A stretch of 13,700 nucleotides of DNA from an uncultured beta proteobacterium (lineage in GTDB: Bacteria; Pseudomonadota; Gammaproteobacteria; Burkholderiales; Burkholderiaceae_C): assembly GCA_903927495.1 (NCBI GenBank), contig CAIYNH010000056.1, positions 1-13,700 of the forward strand, in the 5' to 3' direction. Shown here piece by piece: positions 1 to 8,330 of the stretch. The notes beneath the pieces were generated by a model that was not told the DNA's origin, searched no databases, and saw nothing but the letters and a program-made list of their open reading frames with translations. Every line of letters begins with the position of its first letter. Within the stretch, counting starts at the first letter, position 1. Made by a program: the position numbers and the translations under genes.

Positions 1-1
1 A

Positions 2-514
2 ACCAATCAAATCGCGGAGGTGATACGTGAATATGGTGAAGAACGGTTTGCTGGCCCCATTGCAAAGGCGATTGTTGCGCGCCGACAGACTCGGGGCCCC
101 CTTTCAACCACCACTGAATTGGCCCAGCTCGTGGCTGACACGGTCAAAACCCGCGAGCCGGGCAAGGACCCTGCAACGCGCACATTTCAGGCTCTTCGGA
201 TTTTCATCAATGCCGAGCTTGAAGAGCTGCAACAGGTCCTGAGCGCAGCATTGAAGGTGCTGTTACCCGGCGGTCGTTTGGTCGTGATCAGCTTTCACTC
301 GCTCGAAGATCGCATCGTCAAGCAATTTATTGCGAAGCACTCGCGCGAGGTATTTGACCGCCGTGCACCTTTTGCTACACCGCAAGTTATGCAGCTCAAA
401 GCGCTTGGTCGCAGCAAGCCCAGCGAGGCTGAAGTGGCAGCCAACCCACGCTCGCGCAGCGCGGTGATGCGGGTGGCCGAGCGTTTGGGTTCGGACTCGG
501 AGCTACCCGCATGA
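2..514 (+). CDS. rsmH: 16S rRNA (cytosine(1402)-N(4))-methyltransferase RsmH, 3' part
   Basis: Partial gene: the frame is open from the first complete codon at base 2, so the start lies upstream of the window. About 170 C-terminal residues are present, of roughly 310 in the family. RsmH (MraW) methylates N4 of C1402 in 16S rRNA using S-adenosylmethionine, in the cytoplasm. The late RsmH signature [16 protein letters not shown] is seen, as are the preceding helix [15 protein letters not shown] and a basic tail with [13 protein letters not shown], all typical of the family C-terminus. The stop TGA overlaps the ftsL start by 4 nt (ATGA, 511-514). Its place in front of ftsL matches the canonical dcw order. 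A start at the GTG at base 20 would be an artefact of the window edge, because the family has a SAM-binding domain before this point. Confidence 0.95.
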   Translation, partial: TNQIAEVIREYGEERFAGPIAKAIVARRQTRGPLSTTTELAQLVADTVKTREPGKDPATRTFQALRIFINAELEELQQVLSAALKVLLPGGRLVVISFHSLEDRIVKQFIAKHSREVFDRRAPFATPQVMQLKALGRSKPSEAEVAANPRSRSAVMRVAERLGSDSELPA

Positions 515-846
515 CGCGCCTGAATCTGGTCTTGGTATTGGCCGTGGTACTGAGTGCGCTGTACCTGGTGAACGTCCAATACCAGTCACGCTGGCTTTAC
601 GCCGAACTCGACAAGGCGCAAACGCAGGAGAAGCGGCTGGCCGCTGACAACGAACGTCTGCAAGTTGAGATACGGGCGCAGGCGACCTCGGCACGGGTCG
701 AAAAACTGGCCAAATCCCAATTGCAAATGCGCGCTGCATCGCCAGCGGTGACAACCTACGTGAGCTACACCAATGGCAGCACTGCACACACCTTAGCGGG
801 TGCGACGGATCGGGCCAATTCTGCAAGTCCTGGACGCCTCCCATGA
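511..846 (+). CDS. ftsL: Cell division protein FtsL
   Basis: Encodes 111 residues, a usual length for FtsL. It is a small bitopic inner-membrane protein that works with FtsB and FtsQ to recruit and activate FtsW-FtsI at the septum. A hydrophobic segment at about residues 4-20 ([17 protein letters not shown]) has almost no cytoplasmic tail. It is followed by a charged heptad-like stretch at about 30-70 ([20 protein letters not shown]) that should form the periplasmic coiled coil. FtsL is poorly conserved in sequence, so the call rests on topology, size and position between rsmH and ftsI. The ATG at 511 is supported by GGAG at 499-502, 8 nt upstream, and by the ATGA overlap with rsmH. The stop overlaps the ftsI start by 4 nt (843-846). 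Confidence 0.93.
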   Translation: MTRLNLVLVLAVVLSALYLVNVQYQSRWLYAELDKAQTQEKRLAADNERLQVEIRAQATSARVEKLAKSQLQMRAASPAVTTYVSYTNGSTAHTLAGATDRANSASPGRLP

Positions 847-2576
847 GTCGCAGCATCGCTTACACCTCCAGCCCGCTGTTGGCCAGCCCCACCCCGGTCT
901 GGCGCAGCAAGTTCATTGTGGCAACCATTGCCCTTGCATTTGCCGGTTTGGTCGGTCGTTCGGTGTACATCCAAGTGCTGGAAAACGATTTTTTTCAGCA
1001 CCAGGGCGAAGTGCGCTTTACCCGCACGTTGTCGCTCCCCGCCAACCGCGGCCGTATTCTGGATCGCAACGGCATCATCATGGCCTCCAGCATTCCTGTG
1101 CCCAGTATTTGGGCCATTCCCGAAGATGTGCCGCGCGACCCCGATGGACTCAAAAAACTGGCGACTATTTTGAATATTCCCCTGGCCGAGCTGAATAAAA
1201 AACTCGAAGATGAAGACAAAACCTTTGTCTGGTTAAAGCGCCAGGTTGATGAGTCGGTCGCCAGCGAGGTCACAGCACTTGGACTGGCGGGCATTTACCA
1301 GCGCAAGGAATACAAGCTTCAGTACCCCGAAGGAGAAGCTGCGGCGCACGTCGTGGGCTTCACCAATGTGGAAGACCAGGGCCAGGAAGGGGTGGAGCTG
1401 ACCTTCAACAAAGAGCTGGGTGGCAAAAATGGCTCCAGGCGTGTGATCAAAGATCGCATGGGCCGTGTGGTGGAAGACGTAGGCGAACAAATTGCCCCAG
1501 TCGATGGACGTGATCTGCAGCTCAGCATTGACAGCAAGGTGCAGTTTTTTGCCTTCCAAAAACTCAAGGATGCGGTGCTGCAACACAAAGCCAAGGCCGG
1601 CAGCGTGGTGGTGCTGGATATACACACCGGTGAAGTGCTGGCGCTGGCCAATTACCCAAGCTACGTACCTGACAAGCGGCAAAATTTGAGTGGTGCCCAG
1701 TTGCGCAACCGGGCTCTCACCGACACCTTCGAACCCGGCTCGACCATGAAACCCTTTGTGATTGCGCTGGCACTTAACAAAGGCAACGTCAAGCCAGAAA
1801 CTCAAATCCAGACCGCCCCAGGGCGTATGACTATTGGCAGTGCCACCATCTCCGACTCACACGCGCATGGAGTGCTCAGCGTGACTGAAGTGATTCAGAA
1901 GTCCAGCAACATCGGCACCGCCAAAATCGCTCTGCAAATGCAGCCACGCGACATGTGGGAGATGTTTAACAACGTCGGTTTTGGTCAAAAGCCTATTCTC
2001 CCGTTCCCGGGTGCCGTCAGTGGTCGCCTGCGTCCCTACAAGAGTTGGCGGCCGATCGAACAGGCCACCATGAGTTACGGTTATGGTATTTCGGTGAGTC
2101 TGTTTCAGTTGGCCCACGCTTACACCATCTTTGCGCGCGATGGCGATCTGGTTCCCGTCAGCATGCTCAAAGTGAGTGGGCCGATTGTCGGAGTACCGGT
2201 GATCGAGGCGCGCCATGCGCATGATGTGCGCAACATGCTGCATCTGGTGACCGGGCCAGGTGGCACAGCACCCAAAGCCCAAACCATGGGCTATTCAGTC
2301 GGCGGCAAAACCGGAACTGCGCACAAGGTTGAGGGCCGCGGCTACGCGGACAAAAAATACCGGGGCGTTTTCGCTGGCCTGGCCCCCATCGACAGCCCCC
2401 GCATCGCGGTTGCGATCATGATCGACGAGCCCAGCAATGGCCAGTATTTCGGTGGCGATGTGGCGGCACCGGTGTTTAGCCAGACCGTGCAGCAAACCCT
2501 CAAAGTGCTGGGCATCGCGCCTGACATGAGCGTCAAGCCGCAAGTCGTCACCCTCGCGGTGCCCGAGAGCTTTTAA
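843..2576 (+). CDS. ftsI: Peptidoglycan D,D-transpeptidase FtsI (PBP3)
   Basis: Encodes 577 residues, a class B penicillin-binding protein that cross-links septal peptidoglycan on the periplasmic side and is the partner of FtsW. It has a short cytoplasmic N-terminus, one membrane anchor at about residues 23-44 and then the pedestal domain with the conserved RGRILDRNG-type motif. The transpeptidase domain carries all three active-site motifs: STMK with nucleophile Ser300 and Lys303, SSN at 354-356, and KTGTA from Lys489. These positions lie within a few residues of those in the E. coli protein (Ser307, Ser359, Lys494). The start shares ATGA with the ftsL stop, and no strong Shine-Dalgarno is seen, so translation is probably coupled to ftsL. 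The stop overlaps the next start by one base (TAATG). Nothing is missing or truncated. Confidence 0.97.
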   Translation: MSRSIAYTSSPLLASPTPVWRSKFIVATIALAFAGLVGRSVYIQVLENDFFQHQGEVRFTRTLSLPANRGRILDRNGIIMASSIPVPSIWAIPEDVPRDPDGLKKLATILNIPLAELNKKLEDEDKTFVWLKRQVDESVASEVTALGLAGIYQRKEYKLQYPEGEAAAHVVGFTNVEDQGQEGVELTFNKELGGKNGSRRVIKDRMGRVVEDVGEQIAPVDGRDLQLSIDSKVQFFAFQKLKDAVLQHKAKAGSVVVLDIHTGEVLALANYPSYVPDKRQNLSGAQLRNRALTDTFEPGSTMKPFVIALALNKGNVKPETQIQTAPGRMTIGSATISDSHAHGVLSVTEVIQKSSNIGTAKIALQMQPRDMWEMFNNVGFGQKPILPFPGAVSGRLRPYKSWRPIEQATMSYGYGISVSLFQLAHAYTIFARDGDLVPVSMLKVSGPIVGVPVIEARHAHDVRNMLHLVTGPGGTAPKAQTMGYSVGGKTGTAHKVEGRGYADKKYRGVFAGLAPIDSPRIAVAIMIDEPSNGQYFGGDVAAPVFSQTVQQTLKVLGIAPDMSVKPQVVTLAVPESF

Positions 2577-5500
2577 TGCTGGAACTGCACACTTCCACTG
2601 AAGCTGCAAGCTGGTTGCGCAGCCACATCACCGGCACACTGCGTACCGATAGTCGGCAGGTATTGCCTGGCGATGGTTTTATAGCCTGGCCCGGAGCCGC
2701 AGTCGATGCGCGCGCACATGTGGCTGCGGCCTTGACCAGCGGCGCGGTGGCTTGTCTGGTGGAGCGTGCAGGGGTTGCGTCCTTCGATTTTTCCGATGCC
2801 CGCATTGCCACCTATGCCGGTCTCAGAAAAGCCAGTGCGCCAATCGCCAGCAGTTACTTCCATGACCCCAGCGCCGAACTAGACGTGCTCGCCGTCACCG
2901 GCACCAATGGCAAAACGTCGACCGCTTGGTGGCTCGCCCAAGCGCTATCAAGTTCAGAGCTCCAAGCGCCCATCCCATCAGCCTTTGTCGGTACTTTAGG
3001 CATGGGAGTTGTGCCCCATGTCAGCAGCACCGGCTTGACCACCCCCGACCCGGTGCTGCTGCAGGCGGCGCTGCGCCGGTTTGCCGATGCCGGACTGCGA
3101 GCCTGTGCCATTGAAGCCTCTTCAATCGGCATTGAAGAGCACCGGCTGGATGCCACCCGCATCCGTACTGCCATTTTCACAAACCTGACGCAAGACCATC
3201 TGGACTACCACTCCGGCATGGCGGCTTATGGACAAGCCAAGGCCCGGCTGTTTGCTTGGCCCGGTTTGCAGGCAGCGGTGATCAACATCGACGATCCGTT
3301 CGGGGCCGTGCTGGCGGCAGAGCTGGGCTCGCAGCAACCAGCCCTTGACCTCTGGACGGTCTCAATGCTGGCAGGCGCAGGCAAGGGTGCGCGCTTGCAG
3401 GCGGTGGACGTGCAGCACAGCACCCACGGCCTGCGCTGCACGGTGCTTGAGGGCGGGCATGGTGTGGCTTTGGCCACTGGCTTGCTCGGCGACTTCAATG
3501 TGGCCAACCTGCTGGGCGTGATTGCCGCCATGCGCACCTTGGGCGTGCCCCTGGTTGCTGCCGTGCAGGCCTGCAGGCACCTGAGTGCAGTGCCCGGTCG
3601 CATGGAATGCATCAACCAGCCCGGGCAACCCCTGGTGGCTGTTGACTACGCACACACCCCTGACGCACTCGCCAAAGCACTGCAGGCCCTGCGACCCGTG
3701 ACCAGCCAACGTGGCGGCAAATTGTGGTGCGTGTTTGGCTGCGGCGGCGACCGCGACACATCCAAACGCCCACTGATGGGTGCCATAGCCGCCGCCCACG
3801 CAGACCGAGTGGTGGTGACCAGCGACAACCCGCGCAGTGAAGCGCCAGACGCCATCATCAGCCAGATTTTGCTGGGCTTGGCTGGTGTTGCCGAGCTTGC
3901 GGTGGAACCTGATCGGGCCCGGGCCATTGCGCAGTCCCTGCGTGATGCCGCAGCGCAAGATGTGCTGCTGATCGCCGGCAAAGGTCACGAGGACTACCAG
4001 GAAATCGCCGGCAAACGGTTGCCATTCTCGGATATGGCTCAGGTCAGACAGGTACTTGCAGCCATGCCCATTTGCCCCATTGGGGAAAGCTTGCAATGCG
4101 GGCCTGGATCCGAAGAATGCCCATCTGCCAGCCCCATGACGACCTTGCAGCAAGTGGCTGCGTGGCTGAATCCGGCGCAAAACGTTGGTTTTGCCCCCGA
4201 CAGTGAAGCAGTGGCCGTGCGCCGCGTGCACACCGACACCCGCTCGATCGAACCGGGTGACTTGTTTGTGGCCTTGCATGGCGAGCGTTTTGATGCCAAT
4301 GATTTCCTTCTGGAAGCCAAAAACAAAGGCGCGGTGGCGGCTATTTGCCAGGGTGCCATAGCGGCAGAAAAACTGGTGCAGGCTGGCTTGCCGGGCCTGG
4401 TTGTGCCCGATGCCAAATTGGCACTGGGGCAGCTGGCGACCCAATGGCGTGCGCAATTCACCCTGCCGCTGATAGCAGTCACCGGCTCCAATGGCAAGAC
4501 CACGGTCACCCAGATACTCGCCAGCATCCTGCGGGCCTGGCAACCGCAGGCCTTTTTAGCCACACAAGGCAATCTGAACAACGAGATTGGCGTTCCGCTG
4601 ACACTGCTGGGCCTGCGCGCGCAGCATCGGATCGCGGTGCTTGAGCTGGGCATGAATCACCCCGGCGAAATTGCCGTGCTGGCAAAAATTGCCCAACCCA
4701 CGGTGGCATTAGTCAACAACGCCCAGCGTGAGCACCTTGAATTCATGCAAACCGTGCAGGCTGTAGCGCAAGAGAATGGCGCAGTGATCACCGCCCTGCC
4801 CGCCACCGGCATCGCCGTGTTTCCGCTGGATGACGATTACAGCGCGGTCTGGGCCAGCCTTGCCGGGGCCCGCCGCTGCTTGTGTTTTGGCTCTGGTCAA
4901 AAGCGCACGCGTGGGGATCAGCACGATGTCAATGCCGTTTCAGCCACCTCGGTCGGCTTTACACAGGCAGTTTGGGCGGGTGCCGCCTGGCAGGTCAGCG
5001 CGGTGACTCCGGCCGGCGACTTGCATTACGCCCTGCACGTCGCAGGCAAGCACAACGTTATAAATTCGTTGGCCGCTGTTTCCTGTGCACTTGCCGCCGG
5101 CGTGCCGCCCTCAGCCATTGCGGCCGGGCTGGAGGCCTTTGAGCCCGTTAAAGGCCGTTCCCGCGCGCTGCTGCTTGAGCACGCCGGACACGCCATCACC
5201 CTGGTTGACGACAGCTACAACGCCAACCCCGACTCGGTACGTGCCGCTATTGAGATGCTGGCCGGGTTGCCGGCACCGCGCCTGCTGGTGCTCGGCGACA
5301 TGGGTGAGGTCGGCGACCAAGGCCCCATGTTTCATGCCGAAGCGCTCCAGTTGGCACACTCGAAAAATATTGAAAATGTGCTTGTAACTGGCTCTGCGTG
5401 TGCACAGGTAGCTATGAATTTTGATAATGTCCGGGTTCATGCCGAAATGCCTGAACTGCTTTCGGCCGTGCTGGCAGCACTACCCGTTGTGGCGAGCGTG

Positions 5501-5593
5501 CTGGTCAAAGGCTCCCGCTTCATGAAGATGGAACGGGTGGTGCAAGCCATCGTTGCAGCCGCGCAATCGAATTCGGGGAGCGCCGCATGCTGA
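2576..5593 (+). CDS. murE-murF: Fused MurE-MurF: UDP-MurNAc-tripeptide synthetase / D-alanyl-D-alanine-adding enzyme
   Basis: Encodes 1005 residues in one uninterrupted frame that joins two Mur ligases normally made separately. Residues 1 to about 497 are MurE, which adds meso-diaminopimelate to UDP-MurNAc-L-Ala-D-Glu. They carry the ATP loop TGTNGKTS at 108-115, the expected carbamylated lysine Lys222 in YGQAKA, and DNPRSE from Asp417, the DNPR motif that marks meso-DAP (not lysine) specificity. Residues 521-1005 are MurF, which adds D-Ala-D-Ala to the tripeptide. They carry TGSNGKTT at 636-643 and DDSYNANP at 878-885. A 23-residue linker joins them. Natural MurE-MurF fusions are known in Bordetella and, as I recall, other Burkholderiales. 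I see no Shine-Dalgarno at a sensible distance before the MurF Met521, so separate MurF synthesis is unlikely. The stop overlaps mraY by 7 nt (5587-5593). Confidence 0.96.
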   Translation: MLELHTSTEAASWLRSHITGTLRTDSRQVLPGDGFIAWPGAAVDARAHVAAALTSGAVACLVERAGVASFDFSDARIATYAGLRKASAPIASSYFHDPSAELDVLAVTGTNGKTSTAWWLAQALSSSELQAPIPSAFVGTLGMGVVPHVSSTGLTTPDPVLLQAALRRFADAGLRACAIEASSIGIEEHRLDATRIRTAIFTNLTQDHLDYHSGMAAYGQAKARLFAWPGLQAAVINIDDPFGAVLAAELGSQQPALDLWTVSMLAGAGKGARLQAVDVQHSTHGLRCTVLEGGHGVALATGLLGDFNVANLLGVIAAMRTLGVPLVAAVQACRHLSAVPGRMECINQPGQPLVAVDYAHTPDALAKALQALRPVTSQRGGKLWCVFGCGGDRDTSKRPLMGAIAAAHADRVVVTSDNPRSEAPDAIISQILLGLAGVAELAVEPDRARAIAQSLRDAAAQDVLLIAGKGHEDYQEIAGKRLPFSDMAQVRQVLAAMPICPIGESLQCGPGSEECPSASPMTTLQQVAAWLNPAQNVGFAPDSEAVAVRRVHTDTRSIEPGDLFVALHGERFDANDFLLEAKNKGAVAAICQGAIAAEKLVQAGLPGLVVPDAKLALGQLATQWRAQFTLPLIAVTGSNGKTTVTQILASILRAWQPQAFLATQGNLNNEIGVPLTLLGLRAQHRIAVLELGMNHPGEIAVLAKIAQPTVALVNNAQREHLEFMQTVQAVAQENGAVITALPATGIAVFPLDDDYSAVWASLAGARRCLCFGSGQKRTRGDQHDVNAVSATSVGFTQAVWAGAAWQVSAVTPAGDLHYALHVAGKHNVINSLAAVSCALAAGVPPSAIAAGLEAFEPVKGRSRALLLEHAGHAITLVDDSYNANPDSVRAAIEMLAGLPAPRLLVLGDMGEVGDQGPMFHAEALQLAHSKNIENVLVTGSACAQVAMNFDNVRVHAEMPELLSAVLAALPVVASVLVKGSRFMKMERVVQAIVAAAQSNSGSAAC
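2942..2983 (+). repeat. Candidate dispersed-repeat copy A inside murE
   Basis: An AT-richer patch begins GCGCTATCAA and ends near AAGCGCC. Its 5-bp outer arms (GCGCT at 2942-2946, AGCGC at 2965-2969) can pair, and the inner GCTAT/AGAGC arms nearly pair. It encodes [16 protein letters not shown] residues just after the MurE ATP-loop helix, where the chain is a few residues longer than in E. coli MurE. It resembles from memory a GCTATCAA...AGCTGCTTGCGC repeat of Comamonadaceae genomes. It is the weakest link to the other copies and could be chance. Confidence 0.35.
4067..4135 (+). other. Inter-domain linker of the MurE-MurF fusion
   Basis: Residues 498-520 of the fusion lie between the last recognisable MurE helix ([11 protein letters not shown]) and the MurF N-terminus ([12 protein letters not shown]). 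The linker is rich in Pro, Gly and Ser and has three cysteines (500, 508, 515; spacing C-X7-C-X6-C), unusual for a cytoplasmic flexible tether. It probably derives from the former murE 3' end and intergenic DNA, but this is inference. No known metal-binding pattern is recognised. Confidence 0.6.
5369..5430 (-). repeat. Candidate dispersed-repeat copy B inside the MurF part, inverted
   Basis: On the minus strand this patch reads TATCAAAATTCATAGC followed by TACCTGTGCAC, close to the remembered repeat core GCTATCAAAAT..ATAGCTGC. It is clearly more AT-rich than its surroundings. It encodes a variable region ([17 protein letters not shown]) near the MurF C-terminus, and the protein is not obviously longer than E. 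coli MurF there. That suggests replacement or drift and not a simple insertion. It does not align as well with copies C, D and E as those do with each other. Confidence 0.35.
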
Positions 5594-6765
5594 TCTGGCT
5601 GGCCCAATGGCTGCAATCGCTCTCGCCTGACCTGGGCTTCTTGCGGGTCTTTCAGTACCAGACATTCCGCGCGGTGATGGCGGCCATGACGGCGCTGCTG
5701 ATGGGCTTGGCGGCTGGCCCTTGGGTGATTCGCCGCCTCACCGAGCTCAAAATCGGCCAACCCATTCGCGGCTACGGGATGGACTCGCACTTGAGCAAAA
5801 GCGGCACCCCGACCATGGGCGGGGTATTGATTCTGCTGTGCATTGCCAGTTCGACCCTGCTCTGGTTTGACTGGAGCAACCGCTTTGTCTGGATTGTGCT
5901 GCTGGTCACGCTTGGGTTTGGTGCCATTGGCTGGGCCGACGACTGGCGCAAGGTGGTCAACAAAGACCCCGAAGGCATGCCCTCGCGTGAAAAATACCTG
6001 TGGCAATCGCTAATTGGCCTGCTGGCAGCGCTGTATCTGGTGTTCAGCATCTCCGAGAACACCAACTTTCGGGTGCTGGAGTTGTTCTTTACCTGGATCC
6101 AATCAGGCTTCGACTTGAGTCTGCCACCCAAGGCCGGCCTGATGGTGCCGTTCTTCAAGGAAATCAGCTACCCGCTGGGTGTTTTGGGCTTTGTGCTGCT
6201 TACCTATTTGGTGATAGTGGGGTCGAGCAACGCGGTAAATCTGACCGACGGGCTGGACGGCCTGGCGATCATGCCGGTGGTCATGGTGGGGGCTTGCCTG
6301 GGTATTTTTGCCTACGTTACCGGCAACGTTGTGTTTGCCAAATACCTGTTCCTGCCGCACATCCCCGGAGCCGGCGAATTGATGATCTTTTGTGCAGCCA
6401 TGGCCGGTGCCGGTCTGGCGTTTTTGTGGTTCAACACACACCCGGCGCAAGTATTCATGGGTGACGTGGGCGCGCTGGCGCTTGGCGGTGCCCTGGGCAC
6501 CATTGCCGTGATCGTTCGGCAGGAAATTGTGCTGGCCATCATGGGCGGTGTATTTGTGGCAGAAGCAGTATCCGTGATGTTGCAAGTCACTTATTTCAAA
6601 TACACCAAAAAGAAATATGGCACCGGCAAGCGCATTTTGAAAATGGCCCCGCTGCATCACCATTTTGAGAAATCCGGCTGGAAAGAAACGCAAGTGGTGG
6701 TGCGCTTCTGGATCATCACCATGCTGTTGTGTCTGGTGGGCTTGTCCACCCTGAAGTTGCGCTGA
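5587..6765 (+). CDS. mraY: Phospho-N-acetylmuramoyl-pentapeptide-transferase MraY
   Basis: Encodes 392 residues, a polytopic inner-membrane enzyme that transfers phospho-MurNAc-pentapeptide from UDP to undecaprenyl phosphate, giving lipid I. Family hallmarks seen: KSGTPTMGG at about 71-79, the acidic pair Asp118-Asp119 (WADDWRK), [10 protein letters not shown] from Asn218 with catalytic-region aspartates 221 and 224, FMGDVG, and the HHHFEKSGW motif with His357-359. About ten hydrophobic segments fit the family. Its size is larger than the 360 residues of E. coli MraY because of a longer loop around residues 155-180 ([11 protein letters not shown] onward). The ATG at 5587 has a strong Shine-Dalgarno, GGGGAG at 5575-5580, 6 nt upstream, and overlaps the murE-F stop. 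It supplies the substrate for MurG, three genes downstream. Confidence 0.97.
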   Translation: MLIWLAQWLQSLSPDLGFLRVFQYQTFRAVMAAMTALLMGLAAGPWVIRRLTELKIGQPIRGYGMDSHLSKSGTPTMGGVLILLCIASSTLLWFDWSNRFVWIVLLVTLGFGAIGWADDWRKVVNKDPEGMPSREKYLWQSLIGLLAALYLVFSISENTNFRVLELFFTWIQSGFDLSLPPKAGLMVPFFKEISYPLGVLGFVLLTYLVIVGSSNAVNLTDGLDGLAIMPVVMVGACLGIFAYVTGNVVFAKYLFLPHIPGAGELMIFCAAMAGAGLAFLWFNTHPAQVFMGDVGALALGGALGTIAVIVRQEIVLAIMGGVFVAEAVSVMLQVTYFKYTKKKYGTGKRILKMAPLHHHFEKSGWKETQVVVRFWIITMLLCLVGLSTLKLR

Positions 6766-6767
6766 CC

Positions 6768-8330
6768 ATGCAGCAGCTACAAGACCAACATGTGCTGATC
6801 CTGGGCCTGGGCAACTCCGGCTTGGCACTGGCACGCTGGTGTGCCCGCTGCGGCGCGCAAGTCACGGTGGCAGATACCCGCCAAGTCCCGCCGCAATTGG
6901 CTGCCTTGCAGCAGGATGTACCCAAGGCTCGTTTTGTTGGTGGGGCTTTCGATGCGGCACTGCTTGGCCTTTGCTCGAACCCGTCAGCAGCGGTCGGCGC
7001 TGACTTGCAGCTTGGCCGGCCAGTCAGCGTGATCTTCAAAAGTCCGGGTCTCAGCCCTGCTGACATTGCTACAATTTCAGAAGCGGCTAACGTTAGTTAC
7101 ATAAGCATTACAGGCGAATTAGCTCTGTTTTCTCAGGCCTTAAAGCAGCTCCAGATCGAGCGCGCTTATGCGCCCAAGGTACTGGCCATCACCGGCACCA
7201 ATGGCAAAACGACGGTGACCGCGCTGACCGGGCAACTGATTGAGCGCGCTGGCAAAACCGTGGCGGTGGCTGGCAACATTGGCCCTTCGCTGTTGGACAC
7301 GCTGATGCAGCGGCTCGATGCCGACGCGTTACCCGAAGTTTGGGTGCTGGAGCTGTCGAGCTTTCAACTCGATGGCGAGCGCGGCTTTGAGCCCAGTGCC
7401 GGGGCCGTGCTCAATGTTACTCAAGACCACCTCGACTGGCACGGCAGTATGGCCGCCTACGTGCAAGCCAAAACAGCGGTATTTGGTGCGCATGGATTGA
7501 TGGTGCTCAACCGCGAGGACACGCTGGTGATGGGCATGCTGCCGCCACCGGTCAGGCTCAAGTTGCAGAAACCCCGGCAGCGTGACTGCATCACGTTTGG
7601 CGGTGATATGCCCAGGCGGCCTGGAGATTTTGGTATCGAGTCGGTCAACGGCATGACTTGGCTGGTGCGCGCGCTGGATGCCGACGCGACCAAGCGCAAA
7701 CGCAGCGAAGCCGCTGAAGAGTTGTACTTTCAGCGCCTGATGCCCGCTGACGCGCTGCGCATTCGTGGCCGTCACAACGCCATCAATGCGCTGTCAGCTT
7801 TGGCGCTGGCGGGTGCCGCCGGTTGCGCTTTGGGGCCGATGTTGTACGGCCTGCGCGAATACCGGGGCGAACCGCACCGGGTGCAGTCCGTCGCGACGGT
7901 CAACGAGGTTGAATATTTTGATGACAGCAAAGGTACCAATGTGGGTGCCACCGTGGCGGCCTTGCATGGCTTGGGGGCGGAACGCCGGGTTGTGCTCATT
8001 TTGGGCGGTGTCGGCAAAGGGCAAGACTTTTCACCTTTGGCTGAGCCCGTGAGCCGCTTCGTGCGGGCGGTGCTGCTGATTGGGCGCGATGCCGGGCTGC
8101 TGCGCACCGCGCTGGAACACACCCATGTGCCACTGCTGGATGCCGTGTCGATGCTTGATGCCGTCAGCCAGGCCAGTACCCAGGCCCAGGCAGGTGATGC
8201 GGTACTGATGTCACCAGCTTGCGCCAGTTTTGATATGTTTGACAACTATGAACACCGGGCCCGGGAGTTTGTGCAGGCCGTTGAGGCCCTGGCAACTGAA
8301 GCAGGTGTTGCGCTGGAGGTTGGTCTGTGA
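6768..8330 (+). CDS. murD: UDP-N-acetylmuramoyl-L-alanine--D-glutamate ligase MurD
   Basis: Encodes 520 residues, a cytoplasmic Mur ligase that adds D-glutamate to UDP-MurNAc-L-Ala. An N-terminal Rossmann motif (LGLGNSG, about 12-18) is followed by SPGLSP, the ATP loop GTNGKTT at 143-149, the [12 protein letters not shown] motif, [16 protein letters not shown] and [12 protein letters not shown] chose the ATG at 6768, 2 nt after the mraY stop, because it places the Rossmann motif at the usual distance from the start. The frame also opens at a GTG at 6729, but that would overlap mraY by 37 nt and add 13 non-family residues. It is about 80 residues longer than E. coli MurD, partly from a basic insertion around 307-318 ([12 protein letters not shown]) before the C-terminal domain. 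No clear Shine-Dalgarno is seen, so translation is probably coupled to mraY. Confidence 0.96.
   Translation: MQQLQDQHVLILGLGNSGLALARWCARCGAQVTVADTRQVPPQLAALQQDVPKARFVGGAFDAALLGLCSNPSAAVGADLQLGRPVSVIFKSPGLSPADIATISEAANVSYISITGELALFSQALKQLQIERAYAPKVLAITGTNGKTTVTALTGQLIERAGKTVAVAGNIGPSLLDTLMQRLDADALPEVWVLELSSFQLDGERGFEPSAGAVLNVTQDHLDWHGSMAAYVQAKTAVFGAHGLMVLNREDTLVMGMLPPPVRLKLQKPRQRDCITFGGDMPRRPGDFGIESVNGMTWLVRALDADATKRKRSEAAEELYFQRLMPADALRIRGRHNAINALSALALAGAAGCALGPMLYGLREYRGEPHRVQSVATVNEVEYFDDSKGTNVGATVAALHGLGAERRVVLILGGVGKGQDFSPLAEPVSRFVRAVLLIGRDAGLLRTALEHTHVPLLDAVSMLDAVSQASTQAQAGDAVLMSPACASFDMFDNYEHRAREFVQAVEALATEAGVALEVGL
7067..7115 (+). repeat. Candidate dispersed-repeat copy C inside murD
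   Basis: This 49-nt patch runs from TGCTACAA to ACAGGC. It has the same length as copy D in murG and matches it at 28 of 49 positions without gaps, including the first 8 bases and the blocks AGCG, ACG, AAGC and AGGC. It encodes about MurD residues 100-116, ahead of the conserved GELALF. The AT content and codon choice differ from the rest of murD. Coincidence through low-complexity similarity is possible. Confidence 0.45.
8315..8319 (+). promoter_or_regulatory. Ribosome binding site of ftsW
   Basis: GGAGG lies 7 nt before the GTG at 8327, inside the last codons of murD. It decides the start: the GTG has an ideal Shine-Dalgarno and a GTGA overlap with the murD stop, whereas the ATG at 8351 has neither. 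Confidence 0.8.

Noticed and set aside
4069..4080. CCCCATTGGGG palindrome in the MurE-MurF linker as a terminator or former intergenic signal
   Set aside because: Five-bp arms with a single-base loop and no T tract; too small to act as a terminator and inside an open coding frame.
4107..4138. Internal translation start for a separate MurF at Met521
   Set aside because: The nearest purine-rich stretch (GAAG at 4112-4115) is about 20 nt from the ATG, too far for a normal ribosome binding site.
3362..4543. Long antisense open frame (393 codons) opposite murE-murF
   Set aside because: It lies wholly opposite a well-supported gene, shows no recognisable domain, and is the usual by-product of GC-rich codon bias.
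6729..6767. GTG at 6729 as the murD start
   Set aside because: It would overlap mraY by 37 nt, lacks a Shine-Dalgarno and adds 13 residues not expected before the Rossmann motif; the ATG at 6768 fits better.
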